Positions 36,069-46,264 of a DNA stretch of 61,796 nucleotides are shown here, in pieces. Position 1 is the stretch's first letter. The number at the start of each line of letters is the position of its first letter. This DNA comes from Tuberibacillus calidus DSM 17572 (GTDB lineage: Bacteria > Bacillota > Bacilli > Bacillales > Sporolactobacillaceae), in assembly GCF_000430685.1 (NCBI RefSeq), contig NZ_AUMM01000024.1, forward strand, positions 1 to 61,796. The letters are read 5' to 3'. A program made the position numbers and the translations under genes. The notes beneath the pieces are model-generated. The model searched no databases. It saw only the letters and a program-made list of their open reading frames with translations, and was not told where the DNA came from.

Positions 36069-37208
36069 TTATTGGTTAACCTCATGCGGGATGACGAGAT
36101 GGAACGGATTTGTATTCGTGGTGGATTCCATCACCGTCGTCCCTGTGTATCCATTGGTATTTAAAAAATCACGGAAGAAGGCGGCAACACCTTGAATCAT
36201 GATTTTTTCAATATGGTGCCCGGCATCAATCACCATGAGACCAGCCGCTTTCGCATCGTGCGCATTGTGGTATTTCGTGTCCCCGGTCACGAGCACATCC
36301 GCGCCGCGATCAATGGCTTCCGGAATAAAATCATTGCCGCTACCGCCGATGACCGCAACGGTTTGGACTTTTGCGTTTAAATCACCGACGGCGTTTACCC
36401 CAGGTAAACCGAAAACCTTAATGACATGTTGGGCCAATTGGGCTAAAGTCATCGGTGCCGAAAGTTGCCCGACTCTTCCCAAACCTATTTTGTCCTCTTT
36501 GTTTTTCAAAGGATAAAGATCATAGGCGACTTCCTCATAAGGATGGCTATCAAGCATTTTTTTGACGACTCGGCTCAAATCCGCCTCGCGCACAATCGTT
36601 TCAATTTTGATTTCATCGACAACCTCTAACTTTCCTGTTTCCCCAATGTAGGGCGTTGTTCCTTCCCCTGGTAAAAATGTGCCTTTTCCGCTTGTATTAA
36701 ATGTGCAGTGACTGTATTGGCCGATCGCCCCCGCACCTGCATCACCTAGCGCCGCACGAACTTGAACCGCATGTGTCACTGGTACAAAGACAGCCAGTTT
36801 CACGAGCGAGTCCGACTGAGCGGGCACAAGAACCGCTGTATTTTGCAAGCCGATGGCGGAGGCGAGCCAATCATTCATCCCGCCTTGAGCGACATCGAGG
36901 TTGGTATGTGCCACATACACCGCCAAGTCATTTTTTAGGCATTTTTCGATGATTTTTCCAGAACCGCTATCCGTTAAAATGTTATCCAATGGACGGAAAA
37001 TAAGCGGATGATGGGCAAAAATCAAATCCGCCCCTTGAGCGATCGCCTCATCCACAACTTCTTCTGTGACGTCCAAAGTCACGATCATTTTTTGGATGTC
37101 CTTATTCAGCGTCCCTATTTGCAGACCGACCTTATCCCATTTCTCAGCTAATCGGGGTGGTGCCCATGCTTCAAAAGCGTTGATTAGCGTTTTGCCGTCA
37201 ATCGTCAT
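36069..37208 (-). CDS. yqfO: Nif3-like dinuclear metal-binding protein YqfO
   Basis: 379 residues, NIF3/DUF34 family with the inserted PII-like domain (about 130-230) typical of Bacillus YqfO. Metal ligands lie in FAHHPLIF (near 65), HTNLDVA (near 101) and DAGHHIEK (near 335). It may act as a metal-ion insertase or GTP cyclohydrolase-like protein in this family, which is unsettled. It overlaps trmK by four bases, so translation is coupled. Confidence 0.93.
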   Translation of the reverse strand: MTIDGKTLINAFEAWAPPRLAEKWDKVGLQIGTLNKDIQKMIVTLDVTEEVVDEAIAQGADLIFAHHPLIFRPLDNILTDSGSGKIIEKCLKNDLAVYVAHTNLDVAQGGMNDWLASAIGLQNTAVLVPAQSDSLVKLAVFVPVTHAVQVRAALGDAGAGAIGQYSHCTFNTSGKGTFLPGEGTTPYIGETGKLEVVDEIKIETIVREADLSRVVKKMLDSHPYEEVAYDLYPLKNKEDKIGLGRVGQLSAPMTLAQLAQHVIKVFGLPGVNAVGDLNAKVQTVAVIGGSGNDFIPEAIDRGADVLVTGDTKYHNAHDAKAAGLMVIDAGHHIEKIMIQGVAAFFRDFLNTNGYTGTTVMESTTNTNPFHLVIPHEVNQ

Positions 37209-37903
37209 GTCGTCACCTCGTTAATCCACTGGATTTCCTTTTCGATCGCGAAACGGCGTTTTGCAATCTCTGGACTCGGGACAGCTTGACCGAGTGATTG
37301 CCAAACGCGTTCCCTCTTCTTTAATTCCGCACGCCACTTCTTTAAAAAGATATCGCTTTTCTCTTGAAGCAGAATTGGTCCGAACATGAGCTCTTTTGCG
37401 GAATATGTTTTGGGCTGGTCATTTTTTTGTGCCTGAATGATTTCATAGATATGGCCGTCTTCTTCAAGAATCATTTCTTGGTCAATGGTAAAATCGTTCG
37501 CCATCAACCAAAGACGGACTTGATGCTCGCCGACATTCGGCTGCAAAATGAGGCGCGTGGCATCCGTCAAACGATCTTTACCTGCCTCCAGAATGCGCCG
37601 GATTAATTCTCCGCCCATTCCCGCAATCGTAATACAATCCGCTTCATCTTTTTCGATCACGGAAAGACCGTCGCCCAGGCGAGCAGTAATATGTTCGGAG
37701 AGTCCGTATTTTTCGATCGTCGAAAGCGCCGAGCGGTACGGTCCGACATTGATTTCACCGGCTATTCCCTTCTTTATTCGTCCTTCTAAAAATGCGTAAC
37801 AAGGTAGATAAGCATGGTCAGAGCCGATATCCGCTAATGTATGGGTTGGAGTAATCAAAGATGCCACGGCTTTTAACCGCTCCGAAATCGGTATGTCGTT
37901 CAT
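37205..37903 (-). CDS. trmK: tRNA (adenine22-N1)-methyltransferase TrmK
   Basis: Methylates A22 of tRNA with SAM. The protein has 232 residues. SAM-binding motif ADIGSDHAYLP is near residue 24, and TIAGMGGELIRRIL near 92 is the conserved catalytic region of the family. The ATG overlaps the stop of a small upstream frame by four bases. Order cccA-trmK-yqfO matches B. subtilis. Confidence 0.94.
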   Translation of the reverse strand: MNDIPISERLKAVASLITPTHTLADIGSDHAYLPCYAFLEGRIKKGIAGEINVGPYRSALSTIEKYGLSEHITARLGDGLSVIEKDEADCITIAGMGGELIRRILEAGKDRLTDATRLILQPNVGEHQVRLWLMANDFTIDQEMILEEDGHIYEIIQAQKNDQPKTYSAKELMFGPILLQEKSDIFLKKWRAELKKRERVWQSLGQAVPSPEIAKRRFAIEKEIQWINEVTT

Positions 37904-38082
37904 GTCATCACCACACTAAAGTTTCTCATTTTATGATACAAAGCGAATGCGGTGATGGCAAATATCAACATGGCAATGTAAACCGCTAGCATTTGACGAT
38001 GGGGTGGGTCGCAAAGAAGTTGTCGGTCAATCGCGGATTTTAAGCGAAACGAAAGCTTGCACGATGTAGGTCGGCTTTTCAT
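37900..38082 (-). CDS. Possible small membrane protein coupled to trmK
   Basis: 60 residues: a basic N-terminal part (about 1-30) and one hydrophobic helix (about 31-50, MLAVYIAMLIFAITAFALYH). GAGGAG lies just before ATG 38082 (tight spacing) and its TGA overlaps the trmK ATG by four bases. I do not recognise it. Either a real coupled gene or chance. Confidence 0.4.
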   Translation of the reverse strand: MKSRPTSCKLSFRLKSAIDRQLLCDPPHRQMLAVYIAMLIFAITAFALYHKMRNFSVVMT

Positions 38083-38108
38083 TGCTCCTCGCCAATCCGT
38101 TTAAAATA

Positions 38109-38139
38109 GCAAAATGGCCACCCCAAAAATGGGATGACC
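38109..38139 (-). terminator. Terminator of cccA
   Basis: GGTCATCCC and GGGGTGGCC arms with ATTTTGC behind on the minus strand. It lies 12 bases after the cccA stop. Confidence 0.7.
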
Positions 38140-38150
38140 GCGCGTTCAAC

Positions 38151-38501
38151 TTATTTTTTCTTAGCAAGCCACTCGGCGACCTTAGCGGCATCGTCCCCTT
38201 GAAGTAAACCGCCAGGCATACCTCCGCCACCTTCGTTAATCTGTTTTAAAATGGCGTCCTTTGAAAGTTTTCCTCCAATATGTTGCAAATTCGGGCCGGC
38301 ACCGCCTTCTAGGTTTTGACCGTGGCAGGCTGCGCAATTGTCTTGAAAGAGTTTCTCAGGCGTGGCTGTGGCCACGGCGCCTTTATGTTTTGCGGCTTCC
38401 CGTTCTTGAGCAGCATGAGCCCCCCACAAACCGACCACCACCATGAGCAGGATTCCGCATGCGGCAATAACGGCAAACGGAATGAGTGGATTCCGTTTCA
38501 T
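38151..38501 (-). CDS. cccA: Membrane-bound cytochrome c-550
   Basis: Small c-type cytochrome of 116 residues. An uncleaved N-terminal membrane helix (about 7-28) anchors a heme domain with CAACH near residue 56 and a methionine ligand in GGGMPGG near 95. It shuttles electrons outside the membrane between the bc complex and oxidases. Position upstream of trmK matches B. subtilis cccA. Confidence 0.93.
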   Translation of the reverse strand: MKRNPLIPFAVIAACGILLMVVVGLWGAHAAQEREAAKHKGAVATATPEKLFQDNCAACHGQNLEGGAGPNLQHIGGKLSKDAILKQINEGGGGMPGGLLQGDDAAKVAEWLAKKK

Positions 38502-38801
38502 TTCACGTGCCCTCCTTATGTATCAATTCCTTGTGCAAAAAAACTGCAAATTCTTTTAAATAGACCATTTTTATTTTACTTTATAATACCATTCAAGAAA
38601 AGGGAAAACGAATTTGTCACAAATTCGTCACTTTTTATGCCCTCATTATAGATTTTGGTTACAGAAAACGAAATCACAATCTTCATTTAAGCAGGCGATC
38701 GGTTCAAACCAAAAGCAAATGGAACGCAAGGCGGCGTTCCATTCACAAAAAAATTTCCGATACAAAAGCCTTTGAGAAGCATATTTTTCCGTAGACAAAG
38801 A
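38502..38801. other. 300-base gene-free stretch between cccA and the acyl-CoA dehydrogenase
   Basis: Contains the cccA upstream region and, at 38721-38740, a GGAACGC/GCGTTCC hairpin that may end the acyl-CoA dehydrogenase gene. Nothing else recognisable. Confidence 0.6.
38715..38742 (-). terminator. Candidate terminator of the acyl-CoA dehydrogenase gene
   Basis: GGAACGC and GCGTTCC pair around a six-base loop. On the minus strand ATTTGCTTTTG follows, a poor T-tract. Confidence 0.5.
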
Positions 38802-39941
38802 TCAGCAGCCGATTTCGCGCGAGATGACCATTCGCTGTACCTCAGACGTTCCTTCACCGATTTCGAGGAGTTTGGCATCACGCATATACCGCTCCACTTC
38901 ATATTCTTGCATGTAACCGTTGCCGCCATGAATTTGAATGGCATCCCGGCAAATTTCCATGCAGACTTCAGATGCGTATAATTTGCACATCGCGGCTTCT
39001 TTGGTGAATTTCTTGCCTTGGTCTTTTAACCATGCCGCTTTATAAACCATCATTCGAGCAAGTTCAATTTTCATCGCCATATCGGCCAATTTAAACTGAA
39101 TGACTTGGAATTTGGATAATGGACTTCCGAACTGTTTGCGTTCTTTCGCATAGGCTAGCGCTTTTTCATAGGCGGCTTGGGCAATACCCACCGCCATGGC
39201 GCCAATGCCTATTCTTCCGCCATCAAGCGTAATCAAAAATTGTTTAAAGCCTTCCCCGCGTTTGCCGAGAATGTTTTCTTTCGGGACGCGCACGTCTTCG
39301 AAAAAGAGCTGCGTGGTGTTGGAGGCATTCAAACCCATTTTGTCATAAGGTTCATCAATCGAAAAACCCGGTGAATCCGTCGGCACAATGATGGCGGTGA
39401 TTTCTTTTTTACCATCCTTTTTCCCGGTAACGGCCGTAATCGGGACTACCTTGGCATAAGAGGCATTGGTAATAAAACATTTGCTGCCGTTAATGACCCA
39501 TTCATCTCCATCCTCCCGGGCTTCGGTTTCCGTACCGCCGGCGTCCGACCCGGCTCCGGGCTCGGTCAGCCCAAAGGCACCAAGCGCCTCCCCAGTGCAA
39601 ATGGGAATGAGATATTTTTGTTTTTGCTCTTCCGTGCCGAATAAATTTAACGGTGCCCCTCCGAGAGATACATGAGCGGAATACGTAATGCCTGTTGATC
39701 CACACGCGCGGCTTAGCTCTTCCACCACAATCGCAAAGCTGATGGTGTCGGCCCCGCCGCCACCGTATTTTTCCGGAAAAGGCAAACCGAGAATCCCGAG
39801 TTCACCCAGCTTTTTAAATATTTCTTTTGGGAAAGTTTTTGTTCGATCTCGCTCAATCGCTCCTGGTGCGACTTCTTCCTCCGCAAATTCACGAATCATT
39901 TTCTGTAAAATTTTTTGTTCATCGGTTAATTCAAAATGCAT
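38802..39941 (-). CDS. Acyl-CoA dehydrogenase
   Basis: FAD enzyme of 379 residues that oxidises acyl-CoA in fatty or branched-chain acid breakdown. Family signatures: FGLTEPGAGSDAGG near 125-138, MGLNASNTTQLFFEDVRVP near 205, QIHGGNGYMQEYEVERYMRDAKLLEIGEGTSEVQ near 340-372 (in parts), with the catalytic Glu of EGTSE. Closest in style to short- and branched-chain enzymes. ATG 39941 follows GGGGAGGAAAA. A lone gene between cccA and rpoD. Confidence 0.93.
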   Translation of the reverse strand: MHFELTDEQKILQKMIREFAEEEVAPGAIERDRTKTFPKEIFKKLGELGILGLPFPEKYGGGGADTISFAIVVEELSRACGSTGITYSAHVSLGGAPLNLFGTEEQKQKYLIPICTGEALGAFGLTEPGAGSDAGGTETEAREDGDEWVINGSKCFITNASYAKVVPITAVTGKKDGKKEITAIIVPTDSPGFSIDEPYDKMGLNASNTTQLFFEDVRVPKENILGKRGEGFKQFLITLDGGRIGIGAMAVGIAQAAYEKALAYAKERKQFGSPLSKFQVIQFKLADMAMKIELARMMVYKAAWLKDQGKKFTKEAAMCKLYASEVCMEICRDAIQIHGGNGYMQEYEVERYMRDAKLLEIGEGTSEVQRMVISREIGC

Positions 39942-40109
39942 TGGTTTTTCCTCCCCACCCATTTTTTTAAAAATATAAAATGTATCCGCTTACATAATAT
40001 TTTAAAGTAAGTCAAACAATGTGGCAAATGGCGTTTACAAAAATATAATCAGAACATTTTTGTAATTCGGTTTGCATCTTTTAGCTGGAAACTGTAAAAT
40101 AAAAATCAA

Positions 40110-40152
40110 GATAAAAATAAAAAGTTTACTTCTCACACCGAAGTAAACTTTT
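40110..40152 (-). terminator. Terminator of the yqxD-dnaG-rpoD operon
   Basis: AAAAGTTTACTTC and GAAGTAAACTTTT form a 13-base stem followed by TTATTTTTATC on the minus strand. Confidence 0.9.
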
Positions 40153-40218
40153 ACACAAATGGATGCAATTAGAGCGTTGACGTTCGCCTGATGCATGGAA
40201 TGTTGTTTCGGCCACGCT

Positions 40219-41340
40219 TTATTCCAAGAAATCTTTAAGCTGTTTGCTGCGGCTCGGATGGCGCAGTTTGCGAAGCGCTTTAGCTTCAATTTGGCGGATG
40301 CGTTCTCTCGTCACGCCAAAAACTTTACCCACTTCTTCTAAAGTGCGCGTGCGGCCATCATCTAAGCCAAACCGTAAACGAAGCACGTTTTCTTCGCGGT
40401 CGGTTAGCGTGTCGAGCACATCTTCCAATTGTTCTTTCAGTAACTCATAAGCGGCAGCATCGGACGGAGCGGTGGCATCGTGATCCTCAATAAAATCGCC
40501 AAGATGGGAATCGTCTTCTTCACCAATCGGCGTTTCGAGGGAAACGGGTTCTTGTGCGATTTTTTGAATCTCACGAACTTTATCGGCGGGTAAATCCATT
40601 TCTTTGCCAATTTCTTCTGGTGTTGGCTCACGTCCTAGATCCTGTAACATTTGCCGCTGGACGCGGATGAGTTTGTTGATGGTTTCAACCATATGGACTG
40701 GGATGCGAATCGTTCGGGCTTGATCGGCAATGGCGCGGGTAATTGCCTGGCGAATCCACCACGTGGCATACGTGCTGAATTTATAGCCTTTTCGGTAGTC
40801 AAATTTTTCAACCGCTTTGATTAAGCCCATGTTCCCTTCTTGAATCAAATCAAGGAATAACATGCCCCGGCCGACATAACGCTTGGCAATACTAACGACA
40901 AGGCGCAAATTCGCTTCGGCAAGGCGGCGCTTTGCTTCTTCATCGCCTTTTTCAATCCGTTTGGCTAGTTCAATTTCTTCTTCCGCTGACAGGAGATCCA
41001 CGCGCCCGATTTCTTTCAAATACATTCGGACGGGGTCATTAATTTTAATGCCCGGGGGGACACTTAAATCATTGAGGTCGAATTCTTCATCTTTGTCCTC
41101 ATCGTCTAGATCATCCACATCCAAGTCCGCATTATCCTCTAAAACATCGATGCCTAGGTCACCCAGCACCTCGTAAAATTCATCCATTTGTTCTGAATCT
41201 TGATCAAATGGCGCTAACTTTTCGGCGATTTCACCATATGTCAACACACCGCGTTTTTTACCTAATTCAATCAATTGTTCTTTCACTTGTTCAAGGCTAT
41301 TTTCTTGTTCAACTTGTTGTTCACTTGATTTCTCTGCCAT
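40219..41340 (-). CDS. rpoD: RNA polymerase sigma factor SigA (RpoD)
   Basis: Housekeeping sigma factor of 373 residues. Region 1.1 at the N-terminus, an acidic linker ([18 protein letters not shown]), region 1.2 ([11 protein letters not shown]), 2.4 ([17 protein letters not shown]), 3 ([11 protein letters not shown]) and 4.2 ([30 protein letters not shown]) are all present. The ATG lies 22 bases behind dnaG, so both share transcripts. Confidence 0.98.
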   Translation of the reverse strand: MAEKSSEQQVEQENSLEQVKEQLIELGKKRGVLTYGEIAEKLAPFDQDSEQMDEFYEVLGDLGIDVLEDNADLDVDDLDDEDKDEEFDLNDLSVPPGIKINDPVRMYLKEIGRVDLLSAEEEIELAKRIEKGDEEAKRRLAEANLRLVVSIAKRYVGRGMLFLDLIQEGNMGLIKAVEKFDYRKGYKFSTYATWWIRQAITRAIADQARTIRIPVHMVETINKLIRVQRQMLQDLGREPTPEEIGKEMDLPADKVREIQKIAQEPVSLETPIGEEDDSHLGDFIEDHDATAPSDAAAYELLKEQLEDVLDTLTDREENVLRLRFGLDDGRTRTLEEVGKVFGVTRERIRQIEAKALRKLRHPSRSKQLKDFLE

Positions 41341-41362
41341 TTGATCCCCCTCCTTCCATAAC

Positions 41363-43156
41363 CTAATTCCTTCCCAGCCCTTTTTTTAAGGAAATGATTT
41401 CGGCGAGAATTTTGGTTGCTTTTTCAAAGTCATTCGCGCGCTCGGCTTCCTTTCTCTCTCTTTCCTTTTGCCGAATGCGCTCTTCTAAACCATGTTGTCG
41501 AATGACCTTAATGCAATCGTCAATGACCTTATCCGTTGCTTGGTCTGTTATCTCCATCATCGCGATTTCGGATGCAACGGATTGCAGTTGTGGATCATTT
41601 AGTTTTTGTAAAAATGATGCAATATCTGGAGGCCACCCGTCTTCGTAATAGGCATACAAATGAGCGGCAAGCGCTCCGTACAAGTCCGTATAAAATTCGG
41701 CGCCGATCTTCTCGCGGATCGCAAACGCCAGCTCACTGTCATGCATCATGTATGCCAGCAGCTCTCTTTCCGCCATTTGATAAGCAGGTAAAAGCGGACG
41801 CGTTTGAGTGACGGGGCGGATTTCGGTTGTTTCTTTTCCGAGTTCCCCCTTACTTTTCCTTTGTCTATAAATTTGATATTGTTGCTGTTTGAGGGCATCC
41901 AAAGATATGGAAAATTCCTCAGCCAATTGCCTTAAGTAATGGTCCCTTTCAACCGCTTGCGGAAGCTCGCTTATCTCATGTAATATGGTTTCGATATACT
42001 TAAGGCGATCTCCTTCATCATTCATATTTCTTTTTTGACGAAAATATTGCATCTTAAAAGCCATTACCGTCGCGCTTGCCCCTAATACATTGTGACGAAA
42101 GGCGTCATCGCCGTACCGTTCAATGTACTCATCGGGGTCTAGCCCCTTCGGCATTCGGGCAATTCTGACGGAACGGTGATACGGCTTTAGCATATCGATC
42201 GCCCGAAAGGTGGCTTCCACACCAGCATCATCTGAGTCATAACAGACGATGATTTTTTCTGCATTTCGCGTTAAAAGACCAGCTTGTTCCTCGGTTAATG
42301 AAGTGCCCATGGATGCCACACCGTTATCCACACCTGCCTGATAGGCCTTAATGACATCCGCGTAGCCTTCAAATAACACCACCTCGTTTTTTTTCTTAAT
42401 GGCGGGGCGGGCAACCGGATAGCCGAAAAGCAGTTTCCCTTTATGAAATATATTTGATTCGGGGCTGTTTAAATACTTCGGTTTGGAATCATCCAGCACG
42501 CGGCCGCCGAAGGCTACGGTACGCCCTTTCATGTCCGTAATCGGGAACATGACGCGATTTCTGAAGCAATCAAAGATTTTACCATCAAAACCGCGGGTGG
42601 CAAGGATCCCGATAGAGACAAATGGTTCTAGCGGAAGTCCGCGCCGTTTTAAAAATCGCGTGGCCGTATCCCACGAATCCGGCGCATACCCGATCTGGTA
42701 TTTTTCGATGGTCTGAGCTGTAAACCCTCGTTTATCTAAATATTCCCGCGCCGCTTTCCCATAAGACGTTTTCATTAAAAGATAATGGTATAATTTCGTT
42801 AATAATTCCATCCCGCGATATAAAGGCTCTGCCTTAGCCTCCCGCCGGATGTTTTCCTGTTCGGTTCTCGGGACATGTATGCCGATTTTTTCGCCAAGAT
42901 GGCTGACAGCTTCCGGGAAGGTATAGCCTTCCATTTCCATGAGGAAGGTATACACATTCCCACCGATCCCACAACCGAAACAATGGAAAATTTGCTTTTC
43001 GGGTGAAACGGAAAATGACGGGGTTTTTTCGCTATGAAACGGGCACAGGCCAAAATAATTTCGCCCTTGTTTCTTAAGTTGAACGTATTCGCTAATGACG
43101 TCGACGATATCAACGGACGCTTTCACTTTTTCGATCAACGCTTCATCGACCCGCAT
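41363..43156 (-). CDS. dnaG: DNA primase
   Basis: Makes RNA primers for replication. The protein has 597 residues. Zinc-binding CHC2 domain at the start ([13 protein letters not shown] and FHCFGCG, about 40-65), a Toprim core with [10 protein letters not shown] and VCYDSDDAG near 265-315, and a C-terminal helicase-binding region. Middle gene of the sigA operon. Confidence 0.97.
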   Translation of the reverse strand: MRVDEALIEKVKASVDIVDVISEYVQLKKQGRNYFGLCPFHSEKTPSFSVSPEKQIFHCFGCGIGGNVYTFLMEMEGYTFPEAVSHLGEKIGIHVPRTEQENIRREAKAEPLYRGMELLTKLYHYLLMKTSYGKAAREYLDKRGFTAQTIEKYQIGYAPDSWDTATRFLKRRGLPLEPFVSIGILATRGFDGKIFDCFRNRVMFPITDMKGRTVAFGGRVLDDSKPKYLNSPESNIFHKGKLLFGYPVARPAIKKKNEVVLFEGYADVIKAYQAGVDNGVASMGTSLTEEQAGLLTRNAEKIIVCYDSDDAGVEATFRAIDMLKPYHRSVRIARMPKGLDPDEYIERYGDDAFRHNVLGASATVMAFKMQYFRQKRNMNDEGDRLKYIETILHEISELPQAVERDHYLRQLAEEFSISLDALKQQQYQIYRQRKSKGELGKETTEIRPVTQTRPLLPAYQMAERELLAYMMHDSELAFAIREKIGAEFYTDLYGALAAHLYAYYEDGWPPDIASFLQKLNDPQLQSVASEIAMMEITDQATDKVIDDCIKVIRQHGLEERIRQKERERKEAERANDFEKATKILAEIISLKKGLGRN

Positions 43157-43191
43157 GCCAATCCCCTCCCCCGTCCAACCAAAATGGGCGC

Positions 43192-43629
43192 TTAAGCCAG
43201 CAGATCGGTTAAAACCCGACGGAAAAGCCTGCGGTCTTCTTCGGTAAATGGTTTTGGTCCTTTCGTCCGATGACCTTCGGCTCTTTCTTTTTTCCCTATA
43301 TAACGATTGTATAAAATAAGCGGGATGTCTTTATCGTTTACGATTATTCCCGTTGGGGTTAAAACCAACACCGCCTTTGCTGTCAGAAGCGCTGAAAGCC
43401 CCATATCTGAGGTGATGACGATATCGTTGGCTGCGGCATGACTTGCGATATAAAAATCCGCAGCATCCGGATCTGGATCCACGTAAACCCATTCGCCGGG
43501 ATAATGATCGGTTATGTGCCGATAGGATGCGACATAAATCACTGGAATTCGATGCCGTTCCGTCAATTCATAAATGTCCTTTTTGACGGGACAGCTGTCG
43601 GCATCGACAAAGACTCTCTTCTTTATCAA
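43192..43629 (-). CDS. yqxD: YaiI/YqxD family protein (DUF188)
   Basis: 145 residues, PIN-like DUF188 protein, with VDADSCPVKKDIY at the start and the NDIVITSDMGLSALL block. The function is unknown; a nuclease role is suggested only by fold. TTG 43629 lies behind GGAGGAT. First gene of the sigA operon, as in B. subtilis. Confidence 0.93.
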   Translation of the reverse strand: MIKKRVFVDADSCPVKKDIYELTERHRIPVIYVASYRHITDHYPGEWVYVDPDPDAADFYIASHAAANDIVITSDMGLSALLTAKAVLVLTPTGIIVNDKDIPLILYNRYIGKKERAEGHRTKGPKPFTEEDRRLFRRVLTDLLA

Positions 43630-43631
43630 TA

Positions 43632-43659
43632 ATTCGATATCCTCCAGTCAAAATCCTTT
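43632..43659 (-). promoter_or_regulatory. Sigma-H promoter in front of the yqxD-dnaG-rpoD operon
   Basis: On the minus strand AAAGGATTT (43659-43651) and ATCGAAT (43638-43632) are 12 bases apart, a full match to the sigma-H consensus RNAGGAWWW-N12-RNNGAAT. It overlaps the yqxD ribosome site, so its transcript would serve dnaG and rpoD rather than yqxD. Confidence 0.7.
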
Positions 43660-43741
43660 TAACCGATGCATATTTAAATTTTTTGACTTTTAACGAATGG
43701 ATGTTCGAAACCTTTACTGGTTATTTTTATCACAAAAATGT

Positions 43742-43771
43742 ATTATAATACATAGGAATTTTACATGGCAA
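43742..43771 (-). promoter_or_regulatory. Sigma-A promoter of the yqxD-dnaG-rpoD operon
   Basis: On the minus strand TTGCCA (43771-43766) and a perfect TATAAT (43747-43742) are 18 bases apart, about 112 bases before yqxD. Confidence 0.75.
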
Positions 43772-43847
43772 CCTATTCGCTTATAAATATCTACACTTAT
43801 ATTTATTCAAACCTTGTGTATAAATGAAACAATATGCACGGTGATCA

Positions 43848-44672
43848 TTAAAAGTTCCGCTTGTTTTTATAATACTGCTCAATGATTATATTGGCTGTCT
43901 CTTCCACCGCCCGCTTGGAGACATCAATCACCGGGCAGCCAATTTTTTGGACGATGCTCTCGAAATAGTTGAGTTCCTCCTGTATGCGATCCAACTGAGC
44001 ATAGTTAGCATCTGCTGCGAGTCCCAAAGATTTTAACCGTTCTTTGCGGATATGGTTCAACTGCTCTGGGCTAATGCGCAAGCCAAAACATTTTTTCGGA
44101 TTGACTTGAAAAAGCTCTTCTGGAGGTTCGACTTCCGGCACGATTGGCACGTTAGCCACTCTTAGCCGTTTTAAGGCTAAATATTGGGACAAAGGGGTTT
44201 TAGACGTTCTCGAGACGCCGATCAGAACGATATCCGCCCGCAAAATGCCTCTTGGGTCGCGCCCATCATCGTATTTTACCGCAAATTCAATGGCTTCCAC
44301 ACGTTTGAAATAGTCTTCATCCAGTTTATGCACAAGTCCGGGTTCATAAACAGGACTGGATTGAAAAACATCTTCCATTCTGGTTAAGACAGGTCCCATG
44401 ATGTCGACATACGGTACGCCCTCTGTTTCCAACAATCGGACGGCCGTCTCACGGATTTCCGGTACAACTAACGTAAAGACGACCATTGCTTGATTTTCTT
44501 TGGCAGCCGTGATAATTTCCTCAACGCTTTTTATGTCATTGACATATGGAAACCGTTCAACATCTACCGTGACATTTTTAAATTGGCTTACGGCTGCTTT
44601 TATAACAAGTTCGGCTGTTTCGCCGACTGAATCAGATATGACATAAATGCGTTGCTCATTAATCCGTTCCAT
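43848..44672 (-). CDS. ppsR: PEP synthase/PPDK regulatory protein (DUF299)
   Basis: Bifunctional kinase and pyrophosphorylase that inactivates and reactivates pyruvate phosphate dikinase or PEP synthase. The protein has 274 residues. P-loop [15 protein letters not shown] near residue 150 is diagnostic. B. subtilis name yqfL. It follows ccpN by 14 bases, so the pair probably adjusts gluconeogenesis together. Confidence 0.93.
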   Translation of the reverse strand: MERINEQRIYVISDSVGETAELVIKAAVSQFKNVTVDVERFPYVNDIKSVEEIITAAKENQAMVVFTLVVPEIRETAVRLLETEGVPYVDIMGPVLTRMEDVFQSSPVYEPGLVHKLDEDYFKRVEAIEFAVKYDDGRDPRGILRADIVLIGVSRTSKTPLSQYLALKRLRVANVPIVPEVEPPEELFQVNPKKCFGLRISPEQLNHIRKERLKSLGLAADANYAQLDRIQEELNYFESIVQKIGCPVIDVSKRAVEETANIIIEQYYKNKRNF

Positions 44673-44686
44673 CTTGCTCCTCCGTT

Positions 44687-45316
44687 TTATTCGATTTCAC
44701 CTTCGGCCAATTCCAAAAAGGCCTTTGTAATATTCGTTTTCGTAATTCTGCCGATGACTTCCAACCCTTTGTCGGTCTCCCTCACAACCGGCAAACCATC
44801 GATTTGCCGTTGAATGAGGAGTTTTGCCACGTCGATCACTAAATCCGTGCTCTTACATGTGGTAATGTTTGGCATCCGCGACATGATGACGCTGACTGGT
44901 ATCGCGTTTAAGTTTTGATTGCCGATCGATGCCCGCAAGAGATCCTTCCGCGAGAGCACCCCCGTTAAAACCGCATCCTTATTAACGACAAACAATGTTC
45001 CGACATCTTCAAGAAACATGGTACAGATGGCATCGTAGGCAGAGGCGCCTTCTTGAATGACCACCGGTATCGATTGATATGCCTTTACCGTCATCCGTTT
45101 AAGGCGATCCGTCAAAAGTTTTGAAGGTGTTTTGCCAGTATAAAAATATCCCACGCGGGGTCTGGCATCTAAAAAACCACTCATGGTGAGGATGGCTAGA
45201 TCAGGCCTCAATGTCGCACGGGTGACATGCAACTGATCCGCGATTTGTTCCCCTGTGATCGGCCCGTTTTCCTTTACGATTTCCAATATCTTCTTTTGCC
45301 GTTCGCTTAAGTCCAA
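44687..45316 (-). CDS. ccpN: Transcriptional repressor CcpN
   Basis: Represses gluconeogenic genes under glycolytic conditions in B. subtilis. The protein has 209 residues: winged helix at the N-terminus ([30 protein letters not shown]) and two CBS domains (about 75-205). TTG 45316 lies 8 bases behind GGCGGTGA and aligns with the family start. A GTG four codons upstream overlaps that site. Confidence 0.92.
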   Translation of the reverse strand: MDLSERQKKILEIVKENGPITGEQIADQLHVTRATLRPDLAILTMSGFLDARPRVGYFYTGKTPSKLLTDRLKRMTVKAYQSIPVVIQEGASAYDAICTMFLEDVGTLFVVNKDAVLTGVLSRKDLLRASIGNQNLNAIPVSVIMSRMPNITTCKSTDLVIDVAKLLIQRQIDGLPVVRETDKGLEVIGRITKTNITKAFLELAEGEIE

Positions 45317-45417
45317 GGTTCTGTTCACCGCCCTTACAACTCATCATGCCCTATATTTTTTATACATGATCGCTAAAAAGTCCTGCTTTTTTTATAAAAT
45401 TTTTGTTGAAAAACATA

Positions 45418-45442
45418 GGAAAATCCTCGCCAACCGGCGAGG
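45418..45442 (-). terminator. Terminator of recO
   Basis: CCTCGCC and GGCGAGG arms around AACC, followed by ATTTTCC on the minus strand. Confidence 0.7.
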
Positions 45443-45478
45443 AAGGTCGATTCTCTACCATCTAGGGATTGGGTCGAA

Positions 45479-46228
45479 CTAAAAGGCATCGGCTGCTTCG
45501 ATTTGCTCGATAAATCGTTTAGTCTTTAATCTCATGCCGGAATTAGCATCATAATACATGGTCAGGATGCGCTTGAATTCATCCAAGGTTTCCGGCTTTA
45601 GATTAATTTTTCCTAACCGTGCGACATTGATTTGTCTAAACAGTTTAAACAACTTAATAAAGGTTTCAGAAACCGGCACGGCATGGGGGTCTTCCTGTGT
45701 GCAGCGGAAACAGAGCAACCCGCCGCCGGAAACGGAGAACTTAAACGGCCCATCCGTTCTCCCACAATGGATACAACCGCTCATGACAGGTTCGATTCCT
45801 AAAACCGCAAGCATCTTGACTTCAAAAATAAACATCAACACCTGTGGCTCAAGGCCATTGTTCATCTCATTTAACAAAGTCAGGACGAGTTGAAACAACG
45901 GCGGACTCAACGTATCCGCTGCGGGCATTTTGTCGATAAAATCGACGATATAAGCAGCATAGGCCATTTTGTAAATATCTGCTTTTAAGTAGCGAAAAGG
46001 GTTTTCGACTTCGCCCTGATGAAGCGTACCAAGCCCTTTTCCAATGGAATAGATATAAACCCCATGGGTAAGGATTTGACTGCTTGCAGAAAGCTTGCTT
46101 CGGGGTTTTTTTGCCCCCCTCGCCATGAGGCCAACTTTACCGTATTCTCTCGTAAATAAAGTGATGATCTTGTTCGATTCCCCATAATCTGTTGCCCGAA
46201 GGACAATACCTTCCGCCTTGGTGTTCAT
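45479..46228 (-). CDS. recO: DNA repair protein RecO
   Basis: Recombination mediator that loads RecA with RecR. The protein has 249 residues. An OB-fold N-terminus (EGIVLRATDYGESNKIITLFT) and a zinc site GCIHCGR...LCFRC near 150-175. It follows yqzL closely. The next genes in B. subtilis would be glyQ-glyS, but here ccpN follows. Confidence 0.95.
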   Translation of the reverse strand: MNTKAEGIVLRATDYGESNKIITLFTREYGKVGLMARGAKKPRSKLSASSQILTHGVYIYSIGKGLGTLHQGEVENPFRYLKADIYKMAYAAYIVDFIDKMPAADTLSPPLFQLVLTLLNEMNNGLEPQVLMFIFEVKMLAVLGIEPVMSGCIHCGRTDGPFKFSVSGGGLLCFRCTQEDPHAVPVSETFIKLFKLFRQINVARLGKINLKPETLDEFKRILTMYYDANSGMRLKTKRFIEQIEAADAF

Positions 46229-46264
46229 ACTCTTCCCGCCGTTTCCCTATATTCCAAGAATGTA

